A DNA stretch of 64,000 bases from Calcarisporiella thermophila CBS 279.70 (taxonomy: Eukaryota > Calcarisporiellomycota). How positions within the stretch are numbered: position 1 is the stretch's first letter; each line of letters begins with the position of its first letter. Below the pieces are notes generated by a model that was not told the DNA's origin, did no database searches, and saw nothing but the letters and a program-made list of their open reading frames with translations. Of this stretch, positions 12,199 through 24,198 are shown piece by piece. The position numbers and the translations under genes are program-made. The stretch covers positions 186,001-250,000 of the forward strand of contig NW_027192199.1 of the NCBI RefSeq assembly GCF_041956535.1. The letters run 5' to 3'.

Positions 12199-14511
12199 TG
12201 TGGTAATGATGGAGAATTTTCAAGAAAGAATGGAGGTGGGTGCTATGGAGTGGGTGTAAATGAATGACAATGAATGCAATAAAGTGAAAAAGCGATGCCT
12301 GGTGGCCTCGGAGGGATGGGACTTATTTATTTGTTCAGGGGCGAGGTAGGTTAATTTGCCTGTTGCGAATTTGCCGTGGGAGTTTGCGTTTGGAGACTCT
12401 TTTTGGTACATGCTAATCAATGTTAACATAAGATGGTCGGTGATTGCTCGGAAAATGTCTTTGGCAAAGATCGCCAGGAGAGCGCGGTGGCACATGTTAA
12501 GCCGGTGAATCCAGTTAATCCGGCCATTGACCTCTCCTTACCTCCTCCGTTTCTATTAATAACCAGTGCCCGTGTGAAGCTTGCTAAATTTAGTGGCCAT
12601 AAGTGGTATTGGACACTGCACGTCGCCAATCAACCTCAACAGCCGAACCTCTAAAACATTTTCTCTGAAACACTCAAGCCGACCACGCCGTTGAATCCAT
12701 CACATAATACAGAGCATTTTTGCAAAGTCTTAACATGGTTCTCTTGTAATATGAAATGTCAAAAATGAAAATAATCTCGGCCCAACTCTGAGAGTGGTTT
12801 TTTCCAATCCGGATTCCTCCGCGCTTTCCTGCCCCCTATTTGAGCCCTCGATTCAAGCCATGGCACCAGCACTAGCATTGTAGCTATCTATCCCCCATCC
12901 TTTTTAAAGTTTAATAAAGGATCACTGTAATAAATGAAAAAAAAAAACCAATGCCAGGCATCATATAATATGATCTAGCCTGAGCATTACATGGCTTCCC
13001 AGATCGAACTAATTTCCTTCCACTCCTCTTAGTTGGCTTCTCCACTAGACCTGTATAAGCTATTAAAATAGCCGTTTGGCAAATAAAATAAGTGGTGCCC
13101 GGAGATTTTCATTCTTATTACCCGAGAGTCTTGAAAATAGGCTATGTCGGTTTTAGAAGGGAGGAATGACGAAAAGGGCCGTGAAAAAATGGAAAGGTAT
13201 TCTTAAACCGTTCTTGAACCGAATTTCTAAGAGCTCTATGACGCAAGCAACGGAGGAGGGGGGGGGGGGAGGAAGAGGAGGAGGGTATGGCAAAGTTTGG
13301 GTTTCAACAACTCGGGCAGCGCTCTTTTTAGTCAAGGGGGATTCGCTCCCTCTAGCTCTCTTCTGAGGTCCGATGGCCAGACCCATTGGATCCCGGTCAG
13401 TCACCCTGCAGGGTAGTCGAAGGATATCTGGCCGCTGCTAATCGTGACGCCATATCGACTGCTTAATATAGGGTTTCGTGCGAGTCATTTCAAGAATTCC
13501 ATGCATGCACCTACTTATGGAAGTGTTAGACATTCAAAATCTCATAAGAGGAAGAGAGATTTATCGGACCTGTAGCAATGCAGGGCCAAGCGTAGGAATT
13601 TTCGAGATGAGGGAAAAAGCCCAAAGTCCCCTATAGCAGAATTCCCGAAATATGAAATTGCGGACTCAAAGTGAAACGGTTTAATATCCAGTTCATCAGC
13701 AGCACACCTGTCCCCTCTCTCCCCCATCCTCTTAGGGGATTTTGCTCGCCTCCCACACAGCGCTAACGAGCGGCGCCAGAGAAGTATCACCTTCCGCGCC
13801 TGGGCGCCCCTATCGCCGCGCTGATGGGCCGGTTCCCAATCCAGAACACGTGGCGCGCGGATTGTATGAGCAGCGAAACTCACTCGTTCAGATGGGCAGG
13901 GCGATTCTATTTAGAAGCGGGAGGAGGAGGGGATCCCCTAAGTAGATGGCCGGCGGTGATTTGCGAAATTTTTCTCATTGGGATAACCCCTATGTCAAGG
14001 TCATACGACGCAAATCGAAAGACAAAATCGCTTTTTGTGCGCAAAATCATGCCAGAATTTAAGCCCTCCATGAGCTATTATCCTTCCAATGGCAAAACCG
14101 CGATTCCCGGATAGCACGTGCAAGTGGGGGGGGGGGATAGCCAGAAATTGGCAGGGATGACCTCAGCGTGCTTCCCCCAGAATGGATGCGTTTTTATTTT
14201 TCCAAGCTGGCATCGAACGAATTATTTTGAAACTCTGCCCGAATCGAACCCCCCGTCCCCATTCTTGGCTTGCGATATTTGATCCGATCGAGAGATAACC
14301 AAATTAAACTAGGTTTAGTGGAGCAACTTTATATAATCAGTTTCTAAATCGCTCGCTCCCCCCCCTTCTTTCCCCGCTTTCTCCCACTTCTTCTTTTCTC
14401 CCCCACTCAGCCCCGCTGCTCTTGACTCTTCTCTCCTCGCTCTCTGTCTCTTTCCTGCTGCTGCTTCTCTCTCCCCTCTCTCGCCCTCTTCCGCTTCACT
14501 CACAACCCACC
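12199..14511. other. gene-free region with G runs and NAGK promoter
   Basis: About 2.3 kb with no supported gene. The open frames are short and out of character with their neighbours. It contains a run of about 12 G in a purine tract at 13252-13290 and an 11-G run at 14126-14136. The right end, 14340-14500, is strongly pyrimidine-rich and is probably the 5' leader of the acetylglutamate kinase gene. Confidence 0.5.
14330..14336 (+). promoter_or_regulatory. TATA box of the acetylglutamate kinase gene
   Basis: TATATAA is followed by about 150 bases of pyrimidine-rich leader and then the ATG at 14512. The same arrangement recurs before the secreted-protein genes. Confidence 0.45.
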
Positions 14512-16166
<1,655 letters not shown>

Positions 16167-16849
16167 TGGTTAATCTGCAGCTCTGAACTCCTTATCTAGC
16201 GGTGTATAGTCTCATGTAATGTTATATATATATTTTTTTGTTTTTCCGCTGGGAATTCGTGCTATCATTATATCATTTTTGAAGCTTTTGGTGATATAGA
16301 CTCTATCAACAAAACATTTGGAGAGAGGGATGTAGTTCATTCATTAAATCCTGAACATAAGTAGGAACACCTGGTGTAGACAATATGAACAAAAGAGATA
16401 TTATAGTATTCTTCTGGTTAAAATGCAACCTCTTAAGAAATTATAGTATAAATGCAAGCATGTGCTATTTTTTATCCTCTCTTCCAACCTGGCTAATAAC
16501 CAAAAGGAGAGAGAGTATTAGCAGCTGGCTTATGGACGGAGACAGATCAAATTTAAGGATCCTTTAGACGTGATAATTTGTCATGGTACATATGGAGGTC
16601 GGGGTAGTGTTATTCAAAAAAAAATGAGGGACACAAGAGAAGGAAAACAAATATAAGGGGGAGGCGGAAATAGCAACAAAACAGAAAAAAAAACGATACA
16701 GTTGCAAAGGAAGAGCTATACTCTGGAGACGTTAGGAAAAACACAAGGAAACGAAAATAATAAAAAACAAACGAAATGAAATAACATGTATATGTGAGTA
16801 GCAAACTTTATATAAATCGTAAGGGATGTGGGTTTGGGCATTATTGAAT
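16167..16849. other. convergent intergenic region
   Basis: No gene is seen. This holds the 3' ends of the acetylglutamate kinase gene (TATATATATT at about 16222) and of the DUF2015-like gene. It is AT-rich with A runs near 16616 and 16684. Confidence 0.45.
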
Positions 16850-17221
16850 TCATGAGAAGAAGACAGCTTTCGGGTCTAAAGGCAAGCCAGTAGCGGGGTC
16901 AACGTTGTTGGCCTTAAGTTTTCTCTGCTGCCTCAGTAGGCGAGCCTGGTCAAAGCTGACCCCCTCACGCTTCATTATTAATCGAATCTCTTCCGAGTCC
17001 AATCCGGGTCTGGTATCGTTCTGTTCAAGGTTCTGATTCAAGTCGAATGTTTCCGATGTGAGTCCATCTTCGATGTCTTGTTCAAAATTGGAGCTTCTAG
17101 GGATGCGCTGATAACGAACTCGTTCAAATATAGCAAGCAGCCTGTGGCGGAAAAAATATATTGCCAAGGAAATGGATATAAGGAAGAGAAACATCCATAG
17201 ATCGGTTGCCGTGAGATGCAT
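16850..17221 (-). CDS. DUF2015-like small membrane protein
   Basis: This is a single-exon 123-residue protein. An N-terminal membrane segment (LWMFLFLISISLAIYFF, about residues 8-24) is followed by a basic region. The C-terminal half carries the pattern I associate with fungal DUF2015 proteins: a GLDSEEIRLIM helix, GVSFDQARLLRQQ, a short Asn/Lys segment and the ending LPLDPKAVFFS. The function of the family is not known. The predicted topology is one N-terminal anchor with a cytosolic tail. It is divergent from the DEK gene, so the 245 bases at 17222-17466 probably serve as a shared promoter. The family assignment is from memory of the C-terminal motif and could be checked by a profile search. 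Confidence 0.65.
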   Translation of the reverse strand: MHLTATDLWMFLFLISISLAIYFFRHRLLAIFERVRYQRIPRSSNFEQDIEDGLTSETFDLNQNLEQNDTRPGLDSEEIRLIMKREGVSFDQARLLRQQRKLKANNVDPATGLPLDPKAVFFS

Positions 17222-17466
17222 GGTGATTTTTCAATGATTCGAATGTGCCAAGTAAGATCTCTAAAAGAATGATATCAGCAAAATGGACGAGGAGGAAAAA
17301 GCCCTCATAGGGTAGGGGAGGGGGGAGATGAAGGAAACCGAAAGCGCATCCAAGGCCGTCTTGGATTAAGATTGTGTGGCTGAGTCAAGAAACTTCTCGA
17401 TCATAGCTGAGTCGCATTTTCAAGTCCACAAACTATCCTCTCGTCTGGTTCTAAATTAATCTCATC

Positions 17467-19225
17467 ATGAAAAGCTTGGAAGAAGAAGTTGGCCACGATG
17501 CAGAGTATGAGAGTGATGAGCAAGATGATGCTGATCTTGTAAACGGTTCAACGCGCAAGCGAAAGAGAAAGCAGAGTGACAGCCAAACCACTCCGACTAG
17601 GTCTTCGACACGTGTCCGCAAAGAAGTTCAGCGATTCTCTCCTCTAAGACGGGAGGAAAAACAGCCCATTGAGATCCGGAAGGTTCTTGATTTACCCTCA
17701 TTTAGTCCCTGCATTACATTTAAGAGCTGATCTTGTATCTCACCTCTTTTTCTTTTCGTGATCAGGGAGAAGGGGCTCCACTTGGGGAAATCGCAAAAAG
17801 TAATGTATTAGTGGTTTGCTCTCGAACTCATAAAACAGCGTCTAATTTGTATGCGAAATCCAAAGTTTCTGAATACATAGATAAGAACCGCGTGGAGGAT
17901 GTTCTCAAACCCCTACATCGCATATTATTTGGACGCGTTGAATCGCCTCGCAATATCAAGTCAAACCTACGCCAGTTCAGTGGATTGACCATAAAGGATG
18001 AGGTAATATGAGCTTGAATGTTGGTCCATTGTTCTTTGATATATAGTCTGTGGGTATTCTTTTGCAGAAAGAAGAGGAGCAGATGAAAATGAAATTCGGA
18101 AAATGGATGGCCACCGGGTTGAAGGATCTAGCGCGATTCCTTAACTTGGAAACATCGGGTGATAAAGTAAGCGCCTGTTCAACCAGGAGAATCTTCTTTT
18201 ATTTTTCTATCTTATCTAACAGCACTTCCTCTCCTAGAGCTCACTGATCGACCGTATCGTGGATTTTCTCAAGAAACCTCATGATACCGGCTATAAGAGG
18301 CGTGGGGTATGGGATCCTCATTTCAGCTTTTGAGGTTTTGGCCGTGTCATGTTGTATAACTGAATTTGGTTGAACCTGTAGGAAAAGAAAAAGCGCAGGA
18401 GCAAAACCGTATCATCCAAGAAGTCGAAGAAAAAAGTAACAGTATGTGGTTGGCCTTTTTTTCCCGATGGCGTGGGGTTGTGAGGTGGCAATCGTATCTC
18501 TTATTTGTCTATTATTTGAAACTTGTATAGGAAAACTCTACGGAAGAGGTGGTCACACTTGAGTCTGGACTTGAAGCCGATGAAAGCGAGAGTGATAGCG
18601 CCAGCGCCGATGGGGCCGACGACTATGAAGACTCTGCCATCCTCTCAGGTCGTGGTGAAGAGGCGGATGTGAGCAGTAATGTGGAAGACGAGTCACCGAT
18701 GCGTCGACATTCTAAAAAGGTGATCCGAAAGAGAGCAGAGCGGTCCATCGAGGCCTCAAAGAAGAAGAAAGAACAGAAAGCGGAGACCAAAGAAGAGTCT
18801 CGGCGTGTAGATGATGCGGACGATGAAGGAGAGGGCGGGGCTTGGAATGGCGAGGAGAAGCGAGAGAACTATGGGAAATCCAAGGATGAAAAAGTGGAGG
18901 GCACCGATAAGGAAGACAAGAACGAAAGCGCTGGGAGCGAAGCTAAAAACGACGAGCCTGGCGGGCCTAGTGATAAAGCGATCGTGGAGGAAATCAAGCG
19001 GATTTTGAAGGGTGAATAGGATAAATAGATTCATGTGCTTTTGTATCATAGCCACTGATTACCTCTTGCCTACCCTTGGGCCAATCAGATGCTAACCTCA
19101 ACGAGATCACCGCTAAGCAAGTGCGTCAGCGCCTGAATGAACACTTCGGAGTGGACCTGAGTGAGAGGAAAAAGTTCATCAATTCAATAGTCGACCAAGA
19201 GATCAATAGTTTACAGCCAGAGTGA
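17467..19225 (+). CDS. DEK: DEK chromatin protein
   Basis: Seven exons in frame: 17467-17682, 17766-18002, 18068-18166, 18238-18306, 18382-18441, 18531-19011 and 19089-19225 (about 432 residues). The N-terminus is acidic, then basic. The central part matches the DEK SAP-box region: GEGAPLGEI, a helix, LHRILFGRVESPRNIKSNLR, QFSGLTIKDE, then LKDLARFLNLETSGDKSSLI with IVDFLKKP. A long acidic/basic Lys-Glu tract follows. The last exon encodes the DEK-C winged-helix-like domain (ITAKQVRQRLNEHFGVDLS, ending SIVDQEINSLQPE). DEK binds structured DNA and histones and influences chromatin topology in the nucleus. The first intron would start GTTCTT, which is weak, but removing it restores the known RKGEGAPLG join. 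Confidence 0.88.
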
Positions 19226-19846
19226 GTGAGTTGATCAACCCCCAAGGATCAATATGCAGCAGATGTATATTTAATAGGTTTAACGCAATCCACTCTTCAC
19301 CTTCTATCTTATGAATGCCCATCAAACAATAAAATGTGGTTTAATCCATGGAAAATGTTCAGATAGATGCTGCATACTGTTATTTTCTATTTATATCAAG
19401 ATCCTCGACCTTGATGGATGTAATCGGAAAGCCTTTGGGATGAAACCGAGCATAATGGGATCCCTGTTCCTTCACTTGAAGCTCCGTGGGGTAATCCGAA
19501 TTCAGTTTGGAATTGCTTCAAAGAGACATTTGCATTTTTGAATAAGAAAAACTAAGGTGGAAAAAAAGTTTGAAATCAAAGCATTTAGAAAGAGCAAAGC
19601 AGAGAAGTAAATAATTACGGAATGGAAAAAGGCAAGATGAAGGAAAAAAGAAAAAGAAAACAATGGGAACCTAATATCTAAAGCTCGAAATAAATGAGAC
19701 GGATCTTTCTACATTTAAAAAAAGGGAGAGGGAGGAATAAATTGCGCAGAGAAATATATATATGGGTTGAATATATAATATATAATAAAACTTTAGCCTA
19801 GTCTTCAACCGTAATGAGGGGAGCCCTACATTCAACGGTGGGATCT
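19226..19846. other. convergent intergenic region DEK / chitin synthase
   Basis: No gene is seen. It is A-rich with ATATAT stretches at about 19755-19790 and contains the 3' ends of both flanking genes. Confidence 0.45.
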
Positions 19847-22800
19847 TCAATAGGGAGGTTGATTGTATCGCGATTCGTATTGTTGCTGTGGATATCGTGG
19901 CTCCTGGTACTGGGGTTGCTGATGCTGTTGATAATAGGGCTCTTGGTATCGCAACGGGGGCTGCTGATACTGCTGATAAGGCGGGTAAGCTTGTTGCTGG
20001 GATTGCGCCTGGTAATACTGCTGCGGCTGTTGAGTTTGTGGGGGCGGGGGCATGGGCGGAGCATAGCCGATTCCGTTGTGGTAATCATAGGGTTGCTGAG
20101 GAGGCCCTAGGTCATCACCAATGTCGGAATATTCTTCGTAGTTGCTGTTCTGTGAAAATAGATGTGTGCGAGAGTCATCATCGCCTGGTATGACCTGATG
20201 TTGAAGATGTGCGGCAGAGGCAATGGTCGCACGCTGCCGTTCTCTTCGCTTGGCCTTGCGCACACGTTGACGTTCCCAATCTTCCCATCGCTTGAAGCAC
20301 GAAGAAGAAAGACAAAAAGCCAAAATTAGGTATACAGGTCAGAAATTCATGTAATTTCAGCAATTGGAGCGTACCTTCATCGGCACCTTCGACGCATCAA
20401 ACAGCCCCTCCTTCTTTCCATGATCATCCCCTTTCGTCTCTCCCGTCACTTTGCGTGTTTCGCCCCAGGAAAAGTCGTCGAAATGCCAATACGCATACAC
20501 GGGCAGAACCAAGTTCCACACAGGTAGAGCAAGAAGGTACACAAACATCCACATCACATATACGAGCTTACGCGAGGTCATCAAAATGAGAATTGCAGGC
20601 GAGAACAACACAATCACGAGAAGAGCGAGAGGGATGGCAGAGCTGACGGAGGTGATGGGCGTAAGCGCCAGGCTTATAATCAGCACAAACGTTAGGGCAA
20701 GCGCAACTGGTAATGACACGGTGCCGATAAGGTCGAGGAATACAACAAACTGCATTGAAAAACAAAATGTGCCACACAGATTGCGCACGAGCACCAGCTC
20801 TAGTAGATTGTGGATGGTCGAGTTGATCCATCGCCTACGCTGCGACAACAGCACTCGGAACTCGTCAGGTACAACAGTTTTACAAATCGCTTGGGGCATG
20901 AACATCATCTTGCGATGGGGGAAATTGCGAAGCATGAGCGTGGTGAGGAAACGATCCTCCCCAAGCAAGAGCAAATTCTTCTGATGAAGTGTGTCGACCA
21001 CGTTTTGGCTATATTCCTGCACAATTTCCGGCTTGGTGATGATGGGGACCCAGTCATCATCGCCTTTGCGGGCCTTTAATCTAATCATGTTTAAAAAATA
21101 AAATTAGAAAACAACGTCTATGGCTTGGTGATATGTGTCCAAAAATAAACAAAAACATGGTGCCATACCTGTACATGCAGAAACACCCAGGCAAACATGT
21201 CACACCTCCGAATATGGATTCAAATGCCTTTCCGAGACTATTTCGAGGAGGGAAAAAAAAACGTTATACATCCCTGTTCGCGCAACGAAAAGCAAACAAC
21301 GGTAAATATTGTTTGAGAACACTTACTGGTGAGAGATATAATATTCATAAACCTGAATTCCAGTCACCCACGAATCTCGCTTGTTCGCGATCTTTGTCTC
21401 CCCACATAACCCCATGATCAAATTGTCATTAATCATGCAGTTAATGAGCAAGCGAAGTGAATCTGGATAGACCTTGGTATCGGCATCAACCTAAAGTGGA
21501 AGCAACAAAGGGGAGATAAGATTTTGAAACAGAAGAGTGTCCTGATTGTGAGCAGATATTCGGTTATTGAAATTACCATGAGAACGATCTCAAAAAAGTC
21601 GGGGGTAACTCCCATCAAATGATGAATTTTAGTGAACAAGTCGTAATCAAGGGAAGTCATTCGGTCATTATAGGTAACGCGCGAGAAAAAATTCATCAAA
21701 ATAAGCTGTGAATCGCGTTTCCCACGGTTACCAGGTTTTGCTTTGCCTTGCTCTTCGGGAGTACCCCATTTCACAACGGTAATCATAGGGACACGGTGTC
21801 CTTTATGACCTGTGGCGTTGATAGAGGAGCGATATTAATATTTATTTTGAAAACTTGGGGAACACCGAGAAAATTTATACTCACAAAAATGTCCAGCATA
21901 TACTTTGGCCATGTTGTGTTGCTTGGAGCCCTGCGCAACTGCAATATAGCTCTGGGGTTTTGGATCATGAAAAGTGGGGTCTAACTCCATCATATCAATA
22001 CAAATGTCCGGGGTCGACTTGTCATTGCCATGTCCAGTGATTTGCCCGTCTTTCGGTTGGTGGGTGAGGGGGGGGGAGTGAAAGTCACTTGGTTAGCATG
22101 CGGTTTAAACATGTACAAAATAGCGAGAGGCAATTTTACCAGCAATAATAAAGAGCAGCTTCCTCTCATCAGGATATGCCGTTACCGCCAGCGATTCAAC
22201 TGTATTCCTGATCGAGGCTTCACCCTCTGAGTAACATGTTACCAACATTACCGTGAACAAGTCATTTCCAATGTCGGACCACGTAATCGTCTTCACGAAA
22301 TTGCCAGAGTCATTTCGCTGAGCCCAGGGCGCAGCGCGGTTTGCCATCTCGTAGTTATTACCGGGAAGTACTTGCGGGGAGACCATCGACTTGCGCACTT
22401 TGGGCGGGGGTTTTGCGAGACGCCAAGATAGAAACCAAGAAAACACGAGCGCCATGATAAATCGAGCAAACACTATCCCAAGCACAACCGTCAAGGACAC
22501 TAACAGCACAACTGAGGCTACGAAGCAACTTGGAGTCGCTTTGTCAATGTGCCCGGCATAATATTTCTCCACAAGACAGTTAACCGCAAGCTTAAGATCA
22601 TTTTGCCTGAAAAAGACCTTTGTTGCATCTTTCCCGCCATTGGGGTGTGTATTGGTGAGCACAGAACGGATCGCATAATCGACGATGTCTCCAACAATGG
22701 GCCGTGGATTTGCATTTATGTAGGGATCGAAATTAAGCACGTTGCCATCAATGACCAGGTAATTGCGCAGCGCCTGGTTTCCGAGCTGAACCCAGTCAAA

Positions 22801-23541
22801 TCCTACTTGTCGCGAAGTGTTCACCAATCCATACTGCTGAAGCGTCACAGGATTAAATGGTTGCAGAGGGCATCCGTTGAACCCGTTGTTGGTCACACAT
22901 GGATCAAACGTCACCGCAAGATATTTGTTTAGTGCTGGATTTTGGCAAGCTACGATGTTGTTTCCATGCGGGAAATAGTTGGTTATGTCAGTGCCCGAAA
23001 CAGTGGCAAGCTCATAGAAATTGACATTTTCCGTGGGCTTTGACTGCGTCATGTTAAATTGCCAGCCTTGTATACCGATAACCGAGCCTATTAAGGAGCA
23101 AAATAGATAGAAGCATTAGTATTTGGTGTGGTAGGGCAATTTGTTCTTATAATAGAACACATATGTACCCCTGAAGCCTGGGTCATTGTAAGGGATATAC
23201 AAATTCTGATTCGTTGCTTCCTGAGGCGGACAGAGTAATGTCTGAAAACCAATTGTGAAGAAAGCAACCACTCCTCCCACCAATGCAATTAGGAAACAAA
23301 GCGCTATCTTCTCTCGCCATGCTTGTTGCATTCCCGAATCCGATTTCCCCATCTTTGCTAATAAGAAGTTCGGTGCCCAAAATGTGATGATGCGCGAGAA
23401 CAGGACCCATGGATCAAATGTCTCACGCTCTTTATGACCAGTAAGTAATGGCGTAGGCTTCTGGTAACGTTCTGGGCGGATAAGAGTCTTGCCGCGCTGA
23501 AGCTGGGTAGCCCCACGCATGGGCTGTCCATTGGACGGCAT
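19847..23541 (-). CDS. CHS3: class IV (division 2) chitin synthase
   Basis: Eight exons join in frame: 23541-23169, 23087-22140, 22049-21885, 21809-21577, 21490-21327, 21237-21169, 21080-20375 and 20290-19847 (about 1033 residues). The N-terminal part has [21 protein letters not shown] and two membrane segments, as in class IV enzymes. The glycosyltransferase domain shows [18 protein letters not shown] (across an intron), [34 protein letters not shown] and the signature [10 protein letters not shown] cluster of C-terminal membrane helices follows. The enzyme transfers N-acetylglucosamine from UDP-GlcNAc to chitin at the plasma membrane. All expected catalytic motifs are intact. The N-terminal disordered region is shorter than in many class IV enzymes. 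The C-terminal tail, about 100 residues, is unusually rich in Gln, Tyr and Pro. Confidence 0.93.
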
Positions 23542-24198
23542 ATTTAATGAGAGTATGTGGAGATATAATTAAAAGGAAATTGGTTATAAAAGCTAACGAG
23601 ATCCGGATCTAGCAATGCCTTAATGAAGCGCCACAGAAAAAAAAGTATGTGGTAAAGACAGATAACCTAATGGTAGTTAGAAAGAGGGGGGAAGGGAATA
23701 ACGACAACCAATTACTTAAGCTAAAGCTAAGTGGACGAATAACAAAGCTGAGATGGGTTGGAAATTCTTTGAGAGATAAAAGATGATGAGAATAAAAACT
23801 ATTCAATAATTACTGATGTTATCTGAAAATAGAGGGATGAAGTCTAAAAGGAGAGAGTGATGGTTAAGCGATATGTTCCTCTAGATTTCACGATGAAGAT
23901 TTCAAGTTAAGGAAAAATCATTTATAGAAAACTTCATCAACAAGAAATGGAAGGTGGAGTGGAAAACGACAGGGCGAGAAGCTGGGTTAGCCTAATTTAA
24001 TGGTACATAGCTTTCCCCCACATAAGCCGCGATCATTGTTATTTTTGTGATCGAGGAATTTTAAATTGGGATTTTGTATAACTATTCAAAGCCCTTGCAA
24101 ATACTTGTGAACAAGAAAAACCAAGCATTAGTTTAGTAGGTGGAAAATATACACAATGAAGCATTGCTTATATATATGTATATAAAATTAAATGTTTA
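23542..24198. other. intergenic, chitin synthase promoter and lipin 3' end
   Basis: No gene is seen. It is AT-rich. No clear TATA box lies close to the chitin synthase ATG. Confidence 0.4.

Noticed and set aside
14225-14300. tRNA-like stretch on the minus strand (GGTTCGATTC with flanking G-rich bases)
   Set aside because: The T-loop-like motif is present, but there is no D arm, the acceptor ends do not pair, and no anticodon arm can be drawn.
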